DNA from: Setophaga petechia
Lineage: Eukaryota; Chordata; Aves; Passeriformes; Parulidae
Assembly: GCA_024362935.1 (NCBI GenBank)
Contig: JANCRA010000019.1
Location: 6,878,501 to 6,942,500, forward strand
Length of the DNA: 64,000 nucleotides
Direction of reading: 5' to 3'
Below, in pieces: positions 57,001-60,560 of the stretch (position 1 is its first letter; the number at the start of each line of letters is the position of its first letter). The notes beneath the pieces were generated by a model. The model saw only the letters and a program-made list of their open reading frames with translations, was not told where the DNA came from and made no database searches. The translations under genes were made by a program, and so were the position numbers.

Positions 57001-60000
57001 GTCATAACAAAAATCTTCCATTACATTTTCTGTCATAAACATCAGAGACCTTCCCTGTAAAACTGAGAGAAGTTGGTAGTAATTTGAATCATCAGTTTTT
57101 CAGTTTTATTATTGATGTTGAATATACTTGGAAGTACTGAAACACATGGGGTTTGGGAAATGAAATTAGAAACATTTCTTATGCAGTATTTGTGTTTTGT
57201 TTATAATAAATTTGCTCTTTTCTTTTTTTTTTTCCCTTCTGCAGCAAGTGGCTGGTTTCTAGAAAAAGTGGAAATCACAGACGCAGCTAGGAATTCAATG
57301 CATTGCTTCAACTGTAACAGGTCAGTAGATCAGTCCACCATCCCTCTGTACATGCCGTTTTCTTTTTCACAAGTCTCTCAGTTGCTTTTGCCTGGTTTTC
57401 TAAGACAGTAATGATTATTTTTTTTTTAGCAATGTTGTGTTCTTATCAGTCCATCCCCAATGACTTTTGAACCCCCTGGCCAACTTGAAACTAACTTGTC
57501 AGAAGAATTGCTAGAGGAAGACACTAGATTTTTCCCCTCAATTAAAACTGGGTGATTGTAGGAGGGAGAGACATAATTTAATGCCTTTGTCAGGAGAAAG
57601 TATTCATACATATTTTGAATTCAAGAGGTAGAAGGTGTCTGGTGAGCCACTGTACAAGCATTAGCACATAAATAGCTCTGGCAAACATATCAGGGGTAAG
57701 GAAACAGGCATGGAAGGAAATCAGAAAGAAGGACAGTGGAACATGGCAGCATAGATTAAAAACTCATGGAAGAAGCAGTGTATTCTGTTGAGTAAAGGCA
57801 ACAGTAAAGCATTAGAATCCTTCTGTTTCAATGTTTGCTTAGTATGGGCTCAAGACACATTCAGCAAAAGGGATAAAGATAAAAAAATGGTTTATATAAT
57901 GTAATGTAGAAGTGTAATGATATAAATTTAGAAATGTATTTAGGTACTGGGTTTCTTGGGTAAAGGGCTACTGATATACAAAAAGAGGGTGCACGTCAGT
58001 CTGCATCAAATTGAAACAACACAGTTTCAAAAATTGGAAATTAAATTGAAGGGTACATTTGGAGTGACTGTTCACTACAATATATCATTCATGGCTTGAA
58101 GAATTTCAGGATAAATAACTGATCCAAACATATTCATGTCCTTCCAAGTGGAAATTAGCTTTTGAATGCATCTGGAGAGCACAGAAGTGTGAAAAATTAT
58201 AAGCTCCCTGTATCTAGAAAGAGAATGTTACCTGGTAATCTGAAAACAGAAATGGTAGCCAAGGGTATTCAATTTTATCCTTTCCTTAAATGTTGCTGTA
58301 AACTTGACAATTAATGGAAGCCAAATCCCAGCCTCTGTACCAAAAAAAGGTAACTTTTTAAGTTCTTGGATACTGAGTTGGTCTCTACAGTCTAAATCAC
58401 GAGAGTGAGGGTGTTACTGACCTGAACAACATTAAACTAATAACAATAATAAACTTCCCTTGCTTCAACTTCCTCCAAAGGCATGCTCAGATGCTCTCTA
58501 ATCTTCTAGATACCTAAATCTAAGTTAGTGGGTATTAAGCAAACTTCTTAAACCACAATACACTCAGATGTGCAGCACAATCCATGACAGGATTTTCAGG
58601 ATTTGATGCCACTTCACCCCTTTTGCTTGTAAGAGTTTTCAGACCACACCAGTCAGAGGAGGATTCTTGCAGGAGATAGACTGCAGCAAACATTTTTTTC
58701 CCAGATATTTGGTTTTTTTTTTTCAATTTTATTTAGAATCTTACAGTAAAAGTGCAAATGTATATAAGAGACTGGCACAAGAACTGGAATCACATCATTT
58801 ATGTGGGTGAGTGACTGGCACAGATTGATTCTACATGCACCTGAGAAGAACATTTAACTGGGGCCTTGATGGGCCTTGTGCCTACCTTGAAGTATATAAA
58901 CACTACTCAAACTGGGAGCTATTTAGTAGGAGAGATCAGGAGGTTAACCCCCGGGTACTCAGAGACCCAGAGGCTCCTCAGATAGAGGAAACTCCAAGTT
59001 CATGGTCCCCTTCCAGCTGAGACATGGAGCTCCTCATGGAGCTCCTCGTCTCATGGCCTATGGAGTGAATGGGTAATGGGCTCATTCTCTCACACAAAAA
59101 AGACTCCTCAATACAAGCAACATCTCTAAAAACATTAATCACTGAGAAACCTGAATCCTTTGCTAACTCATTTAAATGCCTGTTGTCTAGCTTTCACATC
59201 ACACCTTTTCTAGGCTCTGTGACTTCCACATGCAATTTTAGCCGCAAAAAACAGTTATGCTTCAGCCTGGACGTGTTTATCTTCAGCCACATCTCCCAGG
59301 TGCTGAATGGTGAAATTCAGATGTGAGCTACTTTGATGCTGTACTTATTGTCTGGGAATCCCTGCCACACATGTAGATATCAGGTAGACTGTCATAAATC
59401 TTCCAAAGTATAGAAGATTTTTAACTGTCTTTGGAAATTATTACCACTGTTAAAATCAGTTAAAATCAGTCTACCCAAACTTTGGACTCAGGCCTGTTCC
59501 TCATATAATCAGCAGTAAAAATTCCAGAGGCTCTTACAGAGCTAGGATTGGGCCCATCATGCAACTCAGTATTTTCTGAACCATCAAAGAGAAATGGGAA
59601 AGACAGAGTTCCTAGAATTAATTACAAGGACAATAACTTGTTATCACAGAACATGTTTTCCTACTCTAAATTATCGTGATTTTATTGTAATTCTTTAGAG
59701 CAATTTACTAGTTACATATATGACCAAAAAATAAAATTAATTTATATTTCATAAATATATTAATAAAGTTAATTACACTTTAAAATTACACATATGTGAA
59801 TACTAAACCAAAAATTTTAAAAGTCAGGTTGGTTTTTTCTTCTCTACAAACCAATGTAAAAACTCTCCTAGAAAATCAAACGTGCAGAACCAGGCTCTCA
59901 CAAATTGTCTGTTTCTTAAGTTTTATATGTGCTGTGTTTATGACAAGTTTTTTTTTCCCTTAAGGTGGCTTTCTGAAGATGAAAATGATGGCCTCACCAT

Positions 60001-60034
60001 AGTGCAGCTTTATCCACAGCTGCTTGATTTCTGA
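2850..60034 (+). CDS. C-terminal part of a multi-PLAT (LH2) repeat protein, 22 exons
   Basis: Twenty-two exons join in one frame without a stop: 2850-3001, 5732-5810, 7371-7502, 7983-8164, 8689-8775, 12359-12491, 15063-15202, 19601-19853, 25660-25901, 28412-28538, 30144-30292, 43012-43219, 44799-44858, 45160-45338, 45893-46115, 49340-49494, 49626-49701, 51818-51896, 52112-52397, 53945-54023, 57245-57320 and 59965-60034. All introns are GT-AG and all phases match. The product segment is 1,054 residues. It holds about eight PLAT domains with signatures such as HTG, GTDAD/GTDAN, FERGQ/K, VDLG and GWFLEK. No signal peptide or membrane segment is seen. LOXHD1 is the best-known protein built only of PLAT repeats, but domains 2, 4, 6 and 7 are too degenerate to claim orthology. 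Alternatives are a LOXHD1-like paralogue or the PLAT tail of a long RP1-type isoform. The 5' end lies outside the window. Confidence 0.9.
3002..5731 (+). other. intron 1
   Basis: AT-rich intron between the two halves of PLAT 1. It has a 15-base T run at 3644-3658. The short open frames, such as the antisense one at 4141-4434, resemble nothing recognisable. No repeat family was identified. Confidence 0.7.
5732..5810 (+). CDS. PLAT-repeat gene exon 2 (PLAT 1, middle strands)
   Basis: A 79-bp exon with acceptor TTGCAG and an unusual donor, AAAAG|GTTGGT. It runs from phase 0 to phase 1. It encodes [14 protein letters not shown] and onward, matching the VD-F---AVDLG-L strand that follows FERGQ in PLAT repeats. 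The usual HDN/HDG segment is replaced by a non-canonical GFKSLIK stretch. A later GT at 5815 would create a stop at the junction, so the GTTGGT site is the only in-frame choice. Confidence 0.82.
5811..7370 (+). other. intron 2
   Basis: AT-rich non-coding intron. No interspersed repeat, RNA gene or additional exon was recognised. Confidence 0.7.
7371..7502 (+). CDS. PLAT-repeat gene exon 3 (PLAT 1, C-terminal half)
   Basis: The acceptor is TTTTCAATCAG and the donor is CAAAG|GTAATA. The exon is 132 bp and phase 1 at both ends. It completes a split Asp codon and then reads [13 protein letters not shown], the hallmark W-F-L-E/D-K strand of PLAT repeats. [14 protein letters not shown] follows, in the position of the usual CxRWL----DG close. 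The Cys and Arg of that motif are absent. Exon symmetry means skipping it would keep the frame but remove the second sheet of the domain. Confidence 0.88.
7503..7982 (+). other. intron 3
   Basis: A 480-bp intron between PLAT 1 and PLAT 2. Overlapping open frames on both strands at 7561-7919 show no homology I recognise. Nothing else was seen. Confidence 0.7.
7983..8164 (+). CDS. PLAT-repeat gene exon 4 (degenerate PLAT 2, first half)
   Basis: The acceptor is TTTTACTGCAG. The second possible AG two bases later shifts to a frame with stops. The exon runs from phase 1 to phase 0. After an 18-residue linker it encodes [10 protein letters not shown], then [12 protein letters not shown], a PLAT strand order without the TG and GTDA motifs. 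The donor is placed at TTTTTG|GTTGGT because it is the only GT that keeps frame with the next exon. The peptide then joins PFL to [12 protein letters not shown]. The 3' boundary is less certain than the rest. Confidence 0.75.
8165..8688 (+). other. intron 4
   Basis: A 524-bp AT-rich intron. It ends in a T-rich tract and AACAG. Nothing else is recognised in it. Confidence 0.65.
8689..8775 (+). CDS. PLAT-repeat gene exon 5 (degenerate PLAT 2, middle)
   Basis: An 87-bp, 29-codon exon, phase 0 at both ends, with acceptor TTTTTAACAG and donor ACAAG|GTATTG. It encodes [14 protein letters not shown] and [12 protein letters not shown]. The [10 protein letters not shown] stretch corresponds to the VDLGKLTKVRI strand of other repeats. 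The intron that follows sits after the expected W-L-E-K position and is in phase 0, unlike the phase-1 intron in PLAT 1 and PLAT 8. Confidence 0.82.
8776..12358 (+). other. intron 5
   Basis: A 3.6-kb AT-rich intron. It carries a small perfect hairpin at 12188-12205 (7-bp arms, 4-nt loop) and a purine-only tract near 12250-12282. No repeat family or further exon was recognised. Confidence 0.65.
12359..12491 (+). CDS. PLAT-repeat gene exon 6 (degenerate PLAT 2, end, and linker)
   Basis: The acceptor is CTACCTGCAG and the donor is CAGGG|GTATGC. The exon runs from phase 0 to phase 1. It begins [15 protein letters not shown], the strand after the W-L-E-K position. It then reads [14 protein letters not shown], a degenerate C-RWL---DG----L close, and a proline-containing linker. 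A split codon gives Glu at the join to the next exon, which starts a new canonical PLAT repeat. Confidence 0.85.
12492..15062 (+). other. intron 6, with CR1 insertion
   Basis: About half of this 2.6-kb intron is a CR1 LINE fragment inserted antisense to the gene, described separately. The remainder, 13946-15062, is AT-rich with nothing recognised. Confidence 0.7.
12652..13945 (-). mobile_element. CR1 LINE retrotransposon, 5'-truncated
   Basis: A GC-richer block, oriented opposite to the PLAT gene. Read on the minus strand it carries reverse-transcriptase motifs: YLDFSNAFD near 13780 (motif A), [13 protein letters not shown] near 13580, and FADDIKL near 13520 (the catalytic Asp pair of motif C). 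Downstream are [13 protein letters not shown] near 12980 and the CR1 3' tail ending in a TGATTCTG-like unit at about 12655-12665. The reading frame is broken by frameshifts, so it is not an active copy. It lacks the 5' half (ORF1 and endonuclease), the usual state of bird CR1 copies. A 316-codon frame on the opposite strand at 12891-13841 is a shadow of this element. Ends are approximate. Confidence 0.92.
15063..15202 (+). CDS. PLAT-repeat gene exon 7 (PLAT 3, canonical N-terminal half)
   Basis: The acceptor is TTCATGGCAG and the donor is GGCAG|GTTAGT. The exon runs from phase 1 to phase 0. It encodes one of the best-preserved repeats in the window: [27 protein letters not shown], then SRFERGQ. 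The GTDAD residues form the loop that binds calcium in canonical PLAT/LH2 domains. Binding here is inferred from the family, not shown. Confidence 0.95.
15203..19600 (+). other. intron 7
   Basis: A 4.4-kb intron. A stretch near 15840-16090 may be an old CR1 remnant, listed separately. Low-complexity A-rich sequence lies at 17085-17110. A 116-codon frame at 17276-17626 matches nothing I recognise. Confidence 0.65.
15840..16090. repeat. possible old CR1-like remnant
   Basis: A run around 15880-15905 (AGGCAACCTGTTCCACTGC) resembles the AGGCAGCCTGTTC segment near the 3' end of the CR1 copy at 33711-35370. The following sequence has a comparable base composition. The similarity is weak and judged by eye. 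Boundaries and orientation are uncertain. Confidence 0.3.
19601..19853 (+). CDS. PLAT-repeat gene exon 8 (PLAT 3, C-terminal half)
   Basis: The acceptor is ATCTTCTCAG and the donor is TTATG|GTAAGG, a strong site. The exon runs from phase 0 to phase 1 over 84 codons. It encodes [16 protein letters not shown], then [14 protein letters not shown], then [10 protein letters not shown]: the complete second half of a PLAT repeat with its closing C--WL motif. In this domain the second half is a single exon, with no intron before the GW motif, unlike PLAT 1 and PLAT 8. The last 30 residues form a linker to PLAT 4. Confidence 0.95.
22846..23910 (-). mobile_element. solo LTR of an avian endogenous retrovirus (1.06 kb)
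   Basis: The block starts TGTTGGGTTG and ends AAACCAATA, an imperfect inverted terminal repeat of the TG...CA type whose last C has become T. A 5-bp direct repeat CACTG flanks it at 22841-22845 and 23911-23915, as expected for a target-site duplication. The middle has repeated CTGCTCCA-type segments. A TATA-like AAGTATTTAAAA at about 23733-23744 and a terminal promoter and poly(A) layout read on the minus strand. No gag, pol or env coding remains, so it is a recombined solo LTR. A 5-bp duplication is typical of ERVL-like elements. The class is inferred. Confidence 0.8.
23058..23110. repeat. three tandem 15-bp AT-rich units inside the LTR
   Basis: The unit TTACCAATTAAATTA occurs at 23058-23072, 23074-23088 and 23096-23110, separated by 1 and 7 bases. 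It lies within the solo LTR and looks like local slippage in that copy. Confidence 0.85.
25660..25901 (+). CDS. PLAT-repeat gene exon 9 (degenerate PLAT 4, first part)
   Basis: The acceptor is CATTTCAACAG and the donor is GTGAG|GTAAAA. The exon runs from phase 1 to phase 0 over 80 codons. It encodes [10 protein letters not shown], then [12 protein letters not shown], then [18 protein letters not shown]. Strand order follows the PLAT fold, but TG, GTDA and VDLG are missing. The phase-0 intron usually found after FERGQ is absent, so the first two thirds of the domain sit in one exon. The GDKGTC stretch parallels GRKGKS of PLAT 2 and GSNGKS of PLAT 6. Confidence 0.9.
25902..28411 (+). other. intron 9
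   Basis: A 2.5-kb AT-rich intron with a short TA dinucleotide run at about 25942-25957. Nothing else is recognised. Confidence 0.7.
28412..28538 (+). CDS. PLAT-repeat gene exon 10 (degenerate PLAT 4, end)
   Basis: The acceptor is TTTGATAAG, with a weak purine-interrupted tract. The donor is CAGCAG|GTTTGT. The exon runs from phase 0 to phase 1. It encodes [20 protein letters not shown], then [13 protein letters not shown]. The FPC---F----GG----L pattern matches the closing strand of PLAT repeats (F-C-RWL----DG----L). It fits both neighbours in frame, giving a split Val codon at the join to exon 11. Confidence 0.9.
28539..30143 (+). other. intron 10
   Basis: A 1.6-kb intron between PLAT 4 and PLAT 5. 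No repeat or additional exon was recognised. Confidence 0.7.
30144..30292 (+). CDS. PLAT-repeat gene exon 11 (PLAT 5, canonical N-terminal half)
   Basis: The acceptor is TTTTTCCCCACAG and the donor is GGAAAG|GTATAC. The exon runs from phase 1 to phase 0. It encodes [31 protein letters not shown], then ENFTKGK. This is a well-preserved first half of a PLAT repeat with the GTDAD loop. It is a close sibling of exon 7, sharing layout, phases and motif spacing. Confidence 0.95.
33711..35370 (-). mobile_element. CR1 LINE retrotransposon, 5'-truncated, second copy
   Basis: On the minus strand this fragment carries CR1 reverse-transcriptase pieces in order: [19 protein letters not shown] and DPGNYRP near 35060-35110, [15 protein letters not shown] near 34600, FADTTKL near 34540, and [17 protein letters not shown] near 34270. 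The catalytic FADD has become FADT, so the copy could not encode an active enzyme. The 3' end reads ATTCTGTGATTCTATGA on the minus strand (33714-33730), the octamer-type tail of bird CR1 elements. It retains more of the 5' RT region than the copy at 12652-13945. The 5' limit is approximate. Confidence 0.92.
40437..41015 (+). mobile_element. solo LTR of an avian ERVL-like retrovirus
   Basis: The block begins TGCGCTTGTTTCAGCTGGG and ends GGGGTTAAATCTCAACA, the start and end pattern of a widespread bird LTR family. Inside are GGGATATTCCATGCC (40669-40683), CTATTAAACTTTATCTC (a poly(A)-signal region) and GGGGGTGAGCGAGCAGC near the 3' end. Flanks are ATAAT on the left and ATCAT on the right, a 5-bp target duplication with one mismatch. 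No internal retroviral genes are present. It lies in the same orientation as the PLAT gene. The family assignment is by recognition, not by search. Confidence 0.8.
43012..43219 (+). CDS. PLAT-repeat gene exon 12 (PLAT 5, C-terminal half)
   Basis: The acceptor is AATTTTTCAG and the donor is CACAG|GTCAAC. The exon runs from phase 0 to phase 1 over 69 codons. It encodes [19 protein letters not shown], then [13 protein letters not shown], then [14 protein letters not shown]. The second half of PLAT 5 is in one exon, as in PLAT 3. The closing C is replaced (AQTWL), and HDN is replaced by EKGRG. Confidence 0.94.
43220..44798 (+). other. intron 12
   Basis: A 1.6-kb intron with a CCCT microsatellite at 43790-43813. 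It ends in a 17-base T run that forms the acceptor tract of exon 13. Nothing else is recognised. Confidence 0.7.
43790..43813. repeat. (CCCT)6 microsatellite
   Basis: Six uninterrupted CCCT units in intron 12. Confidence 0.95.
44799..44858 (+). CDS. PLAT-repeat gene exon 13 (short linker exon)
   Basis: A 60-bp exon, phase 1 at both ends. A long T tract and AATTAG precede it, and TTCAG|GTATAG follows. It encodes about 20 polar residues ([20 protein letters not shown]) joining PLAT 5 to PLAT 6. It has no PLAT signature, so support is only from splice sites, frame and position. Because it is symmetric, exon 12 also splices in frame directly to exon 14. It could be a cassette exon or, less likely, a false call. 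Confidence 0.6.
44859..45159 (+). other. intron 13
   Basis: A 301-bp AT-rich intron. Nothing is recognised in it. Confidence 0.6.
45160..45338 (+). CDS. PLAT-repeat gene exon 14 (degenerate PLAT 6, first half)
   Basis: The acceptor is ATTTGTTCAG and the donor is TATGAT|GTAAAA. The exon runs from phase 1 to phase 0. It encodes [12 protein letters not shown], then an extended charged loop, then [13 protein letters not shown] and TGNQITYD. The position of FYGSNGKS matches the -I-LYGE-GDS strand of canonical repeats. The TG and GTDA motifs are replaced by a longer lysine- and glutamate-rich insert. The donor lacks the usual G at -1 but is the only one consistent with exon 15. Confidence 0.85.
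45339..45892 (+). other. intron 14
   Basis: A 554-bp AT-rich intron. An open frame at 45644-45892 overlaps its 3' part but has no PLAT similarity and no usable acceptor. Nothing else is seen. Confidence 0.6.
45893..46115 (+). CDS. PLAT-repeat gene exon 15 (PLAT 6, C-terminal half)
   Basis: The acceptor is TTGATTCCTAG and the donor is TTCTG|GTAGGT. The exon runs from phase 0 to phase 1 over 74 codons. It encodes [17 protein letters not shown], a clear match to the VDLG-L-KVRI strand. [16 protein letters not shown] follows in place of GWFLEKV and the strand after it, and then a tail without C-RWL. It contains N-x-S/T triplets, but nothing indicates a secretory route. Confidence 0.9.
46116..49339 (+). 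other. intron 15
   Basis: A 3.2-kb intron. Most of it is AT-rich with a T run at about 47367-47381. A GC-rich block at 48540-49185 is listed separately as a probable LTR fragment. Confidence 0.65.
48540..49185 (+). repeat. GC-rich block, probable LTR-derived repeat
   Basis: Base composition changes abruptly to GC- and pyrimidine-rich. Near the 3' end is an ATTAAA signal (49092-49097), then TTTTTTGGGCTGGTCCAGCC. It closes with TGGTGGCAGAACA (49173-49185), which resembles the junction of an LTR with a primer-binding site. Short frames on both strands are not recognised. No terminal pair or target duplication could be fixed, so the call rests on composition and the 3' motif order. Confidence 0.4.
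49340..49494 (+). CDS. PLAT-repeat gene exon 16 (PLAT 7, first half)
   Basis: The acceptor is TTGATATTGCAG and the donor is ACGAG|GTACTC. The exon runs from phase 1 to phase 0. It encodes [12 protein letters not shown], then [17 protein letters not shown], then QQGEKNE. GTHGDTG matches the G--GDTG turn of canonical repeats, so this domain is intermediate: the GDTG turn is kept but the GTDA loop is lost. Confidence 0.92.
49626..49701 (+). CDS. PLAT-repeat gene exon 17 (PLAT 7, middle strands)
   Basis: The acceptor is TTATTTTAG and the donor is AACAG|GTAAAA. It is a 76-bp exon from phase 0 to phase 1, separated from exon 16 by a 131-bp intron. It encodes [20 protein letters not shown], the VDLG strand of the repeat. 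It is the counterpart of exons 2 and 20 in size and phase. Confidence 0.92.
49702..51817 (+). other. intron 17
   Basis: A 2.1-kb intron with a GC-richer part at about 50380-50620 that I could not assign to a repeat family. Nothing else is recognised. Confidence 0.65.
51818..51896 (+). CDS. PLAT-repeat gene exon 18 (PLAT 7, late strands)
   Basis: The acceptor is TTCTTTGCAG and the donor is AATGA|GTGAGT, a consensus site that ends the exon in phase 2 just before an in-frame TGA. The exon runs from phase 1 to phase 2. It encodes [20 protein letters not shown] and VFEVN, in the place of GWFLEKV--- and F-CNR in PLAT 8. The GWF motif has become CKLDIKK. Phase and position match exon 21 exactly. 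Confidence 0.88.
52112..52397 (+). CDS. PLAT-repeat gene exon 19 (end of PLAT 7, linker, start of PLAT 8)
   Basis: The acceptor is CTGTTTTTCAG and the donor is GGAAAG|GTAAGT, close to consensus. The exon runs from phase 2 to phase 0 over 95 codons. The first 46 residues are a Lys/Asn-rich hydrophilic stretch ([27 protein letters not shown]) that replaces the RWL close of PLAT 7 and acts as a linker. It continues without an intron into a canonical repeat: [35 protein letters not shown]. This is the most canonical PLAT start in the window. Confidence 0.95.
52398..53944 (+). other. intron 19
   Basis: A 1.5-kb AT-rich intron. Nothing was recognised beyond short chance frames. Confidence 0.7.
53945..54023 (+). 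CDS. PLAT-repeat gene exon 20 (PLAT 8, middle strands)
   Basis: The acceptor is TAATATTAAAG and the donor is ATTTG|GTAAGT. It is a 79-bp exon from phase 0 to phase 1, the same size and phases as exon 2. It encodes [14 protein letters not shown] and [10 protein letters not shown]. The IGHDGKG segment is the canonical form of the region that is degenerate in exon 2. Confidence 0.95.
54358..54382. repeat. perfect inverted repeat (10-bp arms, 5-nt loop)
   Basis: GTCTTGAATT and AATTCAAGAC flank CAATC. It sits in a locally repetitive stretch (54305-54395) with several ATTGTC and GACAAT units. No function is assigned. Confidence 0.9.
54645..55038 (+). mobile_element. solo LTR of an endogenous retrovirus (about 394 bp)
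   Basis: The element runs from TGTCGTAGACATTC to GATCACCGACAACA, with TG...CA ends and short inverted termini (TGTCG and CAACA). Flanks are GGCAGA (54639-54644) and GGCATA (55039-55044), a 6-bp target duplication with one mismatch, as is typical of ERVK-like insertions. A TA-rich segment and AATAAA at 54960-54965 mark the promoter and poly(A) region. They are followed by a U5-like TCAAAATCCTGTCTCTTCC. It lies in the same orientation as the gene. No viral genes remain. Confidence 0.72.
57245..57320 (+). CDS. PLAT-repeat gene exon 21 (PLAT 8, late strands)
   Basis: The acceptor is a long pyrimidine tract ending TTCTGCAG and the donor is AACAG|GTCAGT. It is a 76-bp exon from phase 1 to phase 2. 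It encodes [20 protein letters not shown] and CFNCN, the canonical GWFLEKV strand and the F-CNR part of the closing motif. The Arg codon is split with exon 22. Confidence 0.95.
57321..59964 (+). other. intron 21
   Basis: A 2.6-kb intron. A GC-richer stretch at about 58850-59090 contains two tandem CATGGAGCTCCT units (59023-59046) and a TATATAA; it is not assigned to a known repeat. The 3' end is a T-rich tract and TTAAG. Confidence 0.65.
59965..60034 (+). CDS. PLAT-repeat gene terminal coding exon 22
   Basis: The acceptor is TTTTTTTCCCTTAAG. It enters in phase 2 and completes the split Arg codon, reading [18 protein letters not shown], then LLDF and a TGA stop at 60032-60034. RWL-EDE-DG----LYP is the standard closing strand of a PLAT repeat. 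The protein therefore ends almost immediately after its last domain, which supports this as the real C-terminus. Confidence 0.95.
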
Positions 60035-60140
60035 TTCTTTCTAAGTGTGATGCTTCTCCAAATCCATGCTGATTTGATTTACTTGTCTTTTATAATTCTG
60101 AAGGCATTGTAATTATTGTGAAGAAAAGTCAAAACAATGT

Positions 60141-60146
60141 ATTAAA
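60141..60146 (+). promoter_or_regulatory. candidate poly(A) signal ATTAAA (proximal)
   Basis: ATTAAA lies 107 bases after the stop codon, with a second ATTAAA at 60160-60165. These would give a very short 3' UTR. A GT/T-rich element follows (ATATGTGTAATG). Confidence 0.35.
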
Positions 60147-60536
60147 AACATCACAGTAAATTAAATATGTGTAATGGGAACACAGAATTCTGATCCTATT
60201 ATAGATGCTCAAAATCTTTGCATGACAGAAATTTAGATATGGGAAACTTAAATCTGTAACACAGCTCTGTGGACTTGAACTGAGCAATCATAATTGTAGT
60301 GTGTAGTTACATATGTAGTAACATACTCAAATGTTTGTGTTTCAGTAATGATCTGTGGGTAAGCTAAGTTTAGCTCATTTCAAATCTGTCAGTATGTATT
60401 CCTTTGATGATATTTTTTCATTTTCATCATTTATTAAAATTTAGATATTTTCAAAAATCATTTTCCAAACAAACTGCAAAACTCTTCAGCGCTACTGAAG
60501 TCTTGCTTGGCTTCTCTTAAGTCCATAACAGAGAGT

Positions 60537-60542
60537 AATAAA
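60537..60542 (+). promoter_or_regulatory. candidate poly(A) signal AATAAA (distal)
   Basis: A canonical AATAAA followed within 30 bases by GT-rich CTTGTTATTC and CCTGTGTTGG, a favourable context for cleavage. Its use would give a 3' UTR of about 0.5 kb. Confidence 0.4.
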
Positions 60543-60560
60543 GATCTTGTTATTCAGAAG

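Larger units (their letters stand above)
54024..57244 (+). other. intron 20, with solo LTR
   Basis: A 3.2-kb intron containing a solo LTR at 54645-55038 and a perfect hairpin at 54358-54382, both listed separately. The remainder, 55045-57244, is AT-rich and unrecognised. Confidence 0.7.
60035..60560 (+). other. probable 3' UTR
   Basis: AT-rich sequence directly after the stop, containing candidate poly(A) signals at 60141, 60160 and 60537. The real end cannot be chosen from sequence alone. Confidence 0.45.

Noticed and set aside
58835..59090. GC-richer stretch with TATATAA considered as a promoter or LTR
   Set aside because: No TG...CA ends, target duplication or downstream gene could be identified. 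It is only noted under intron 21.
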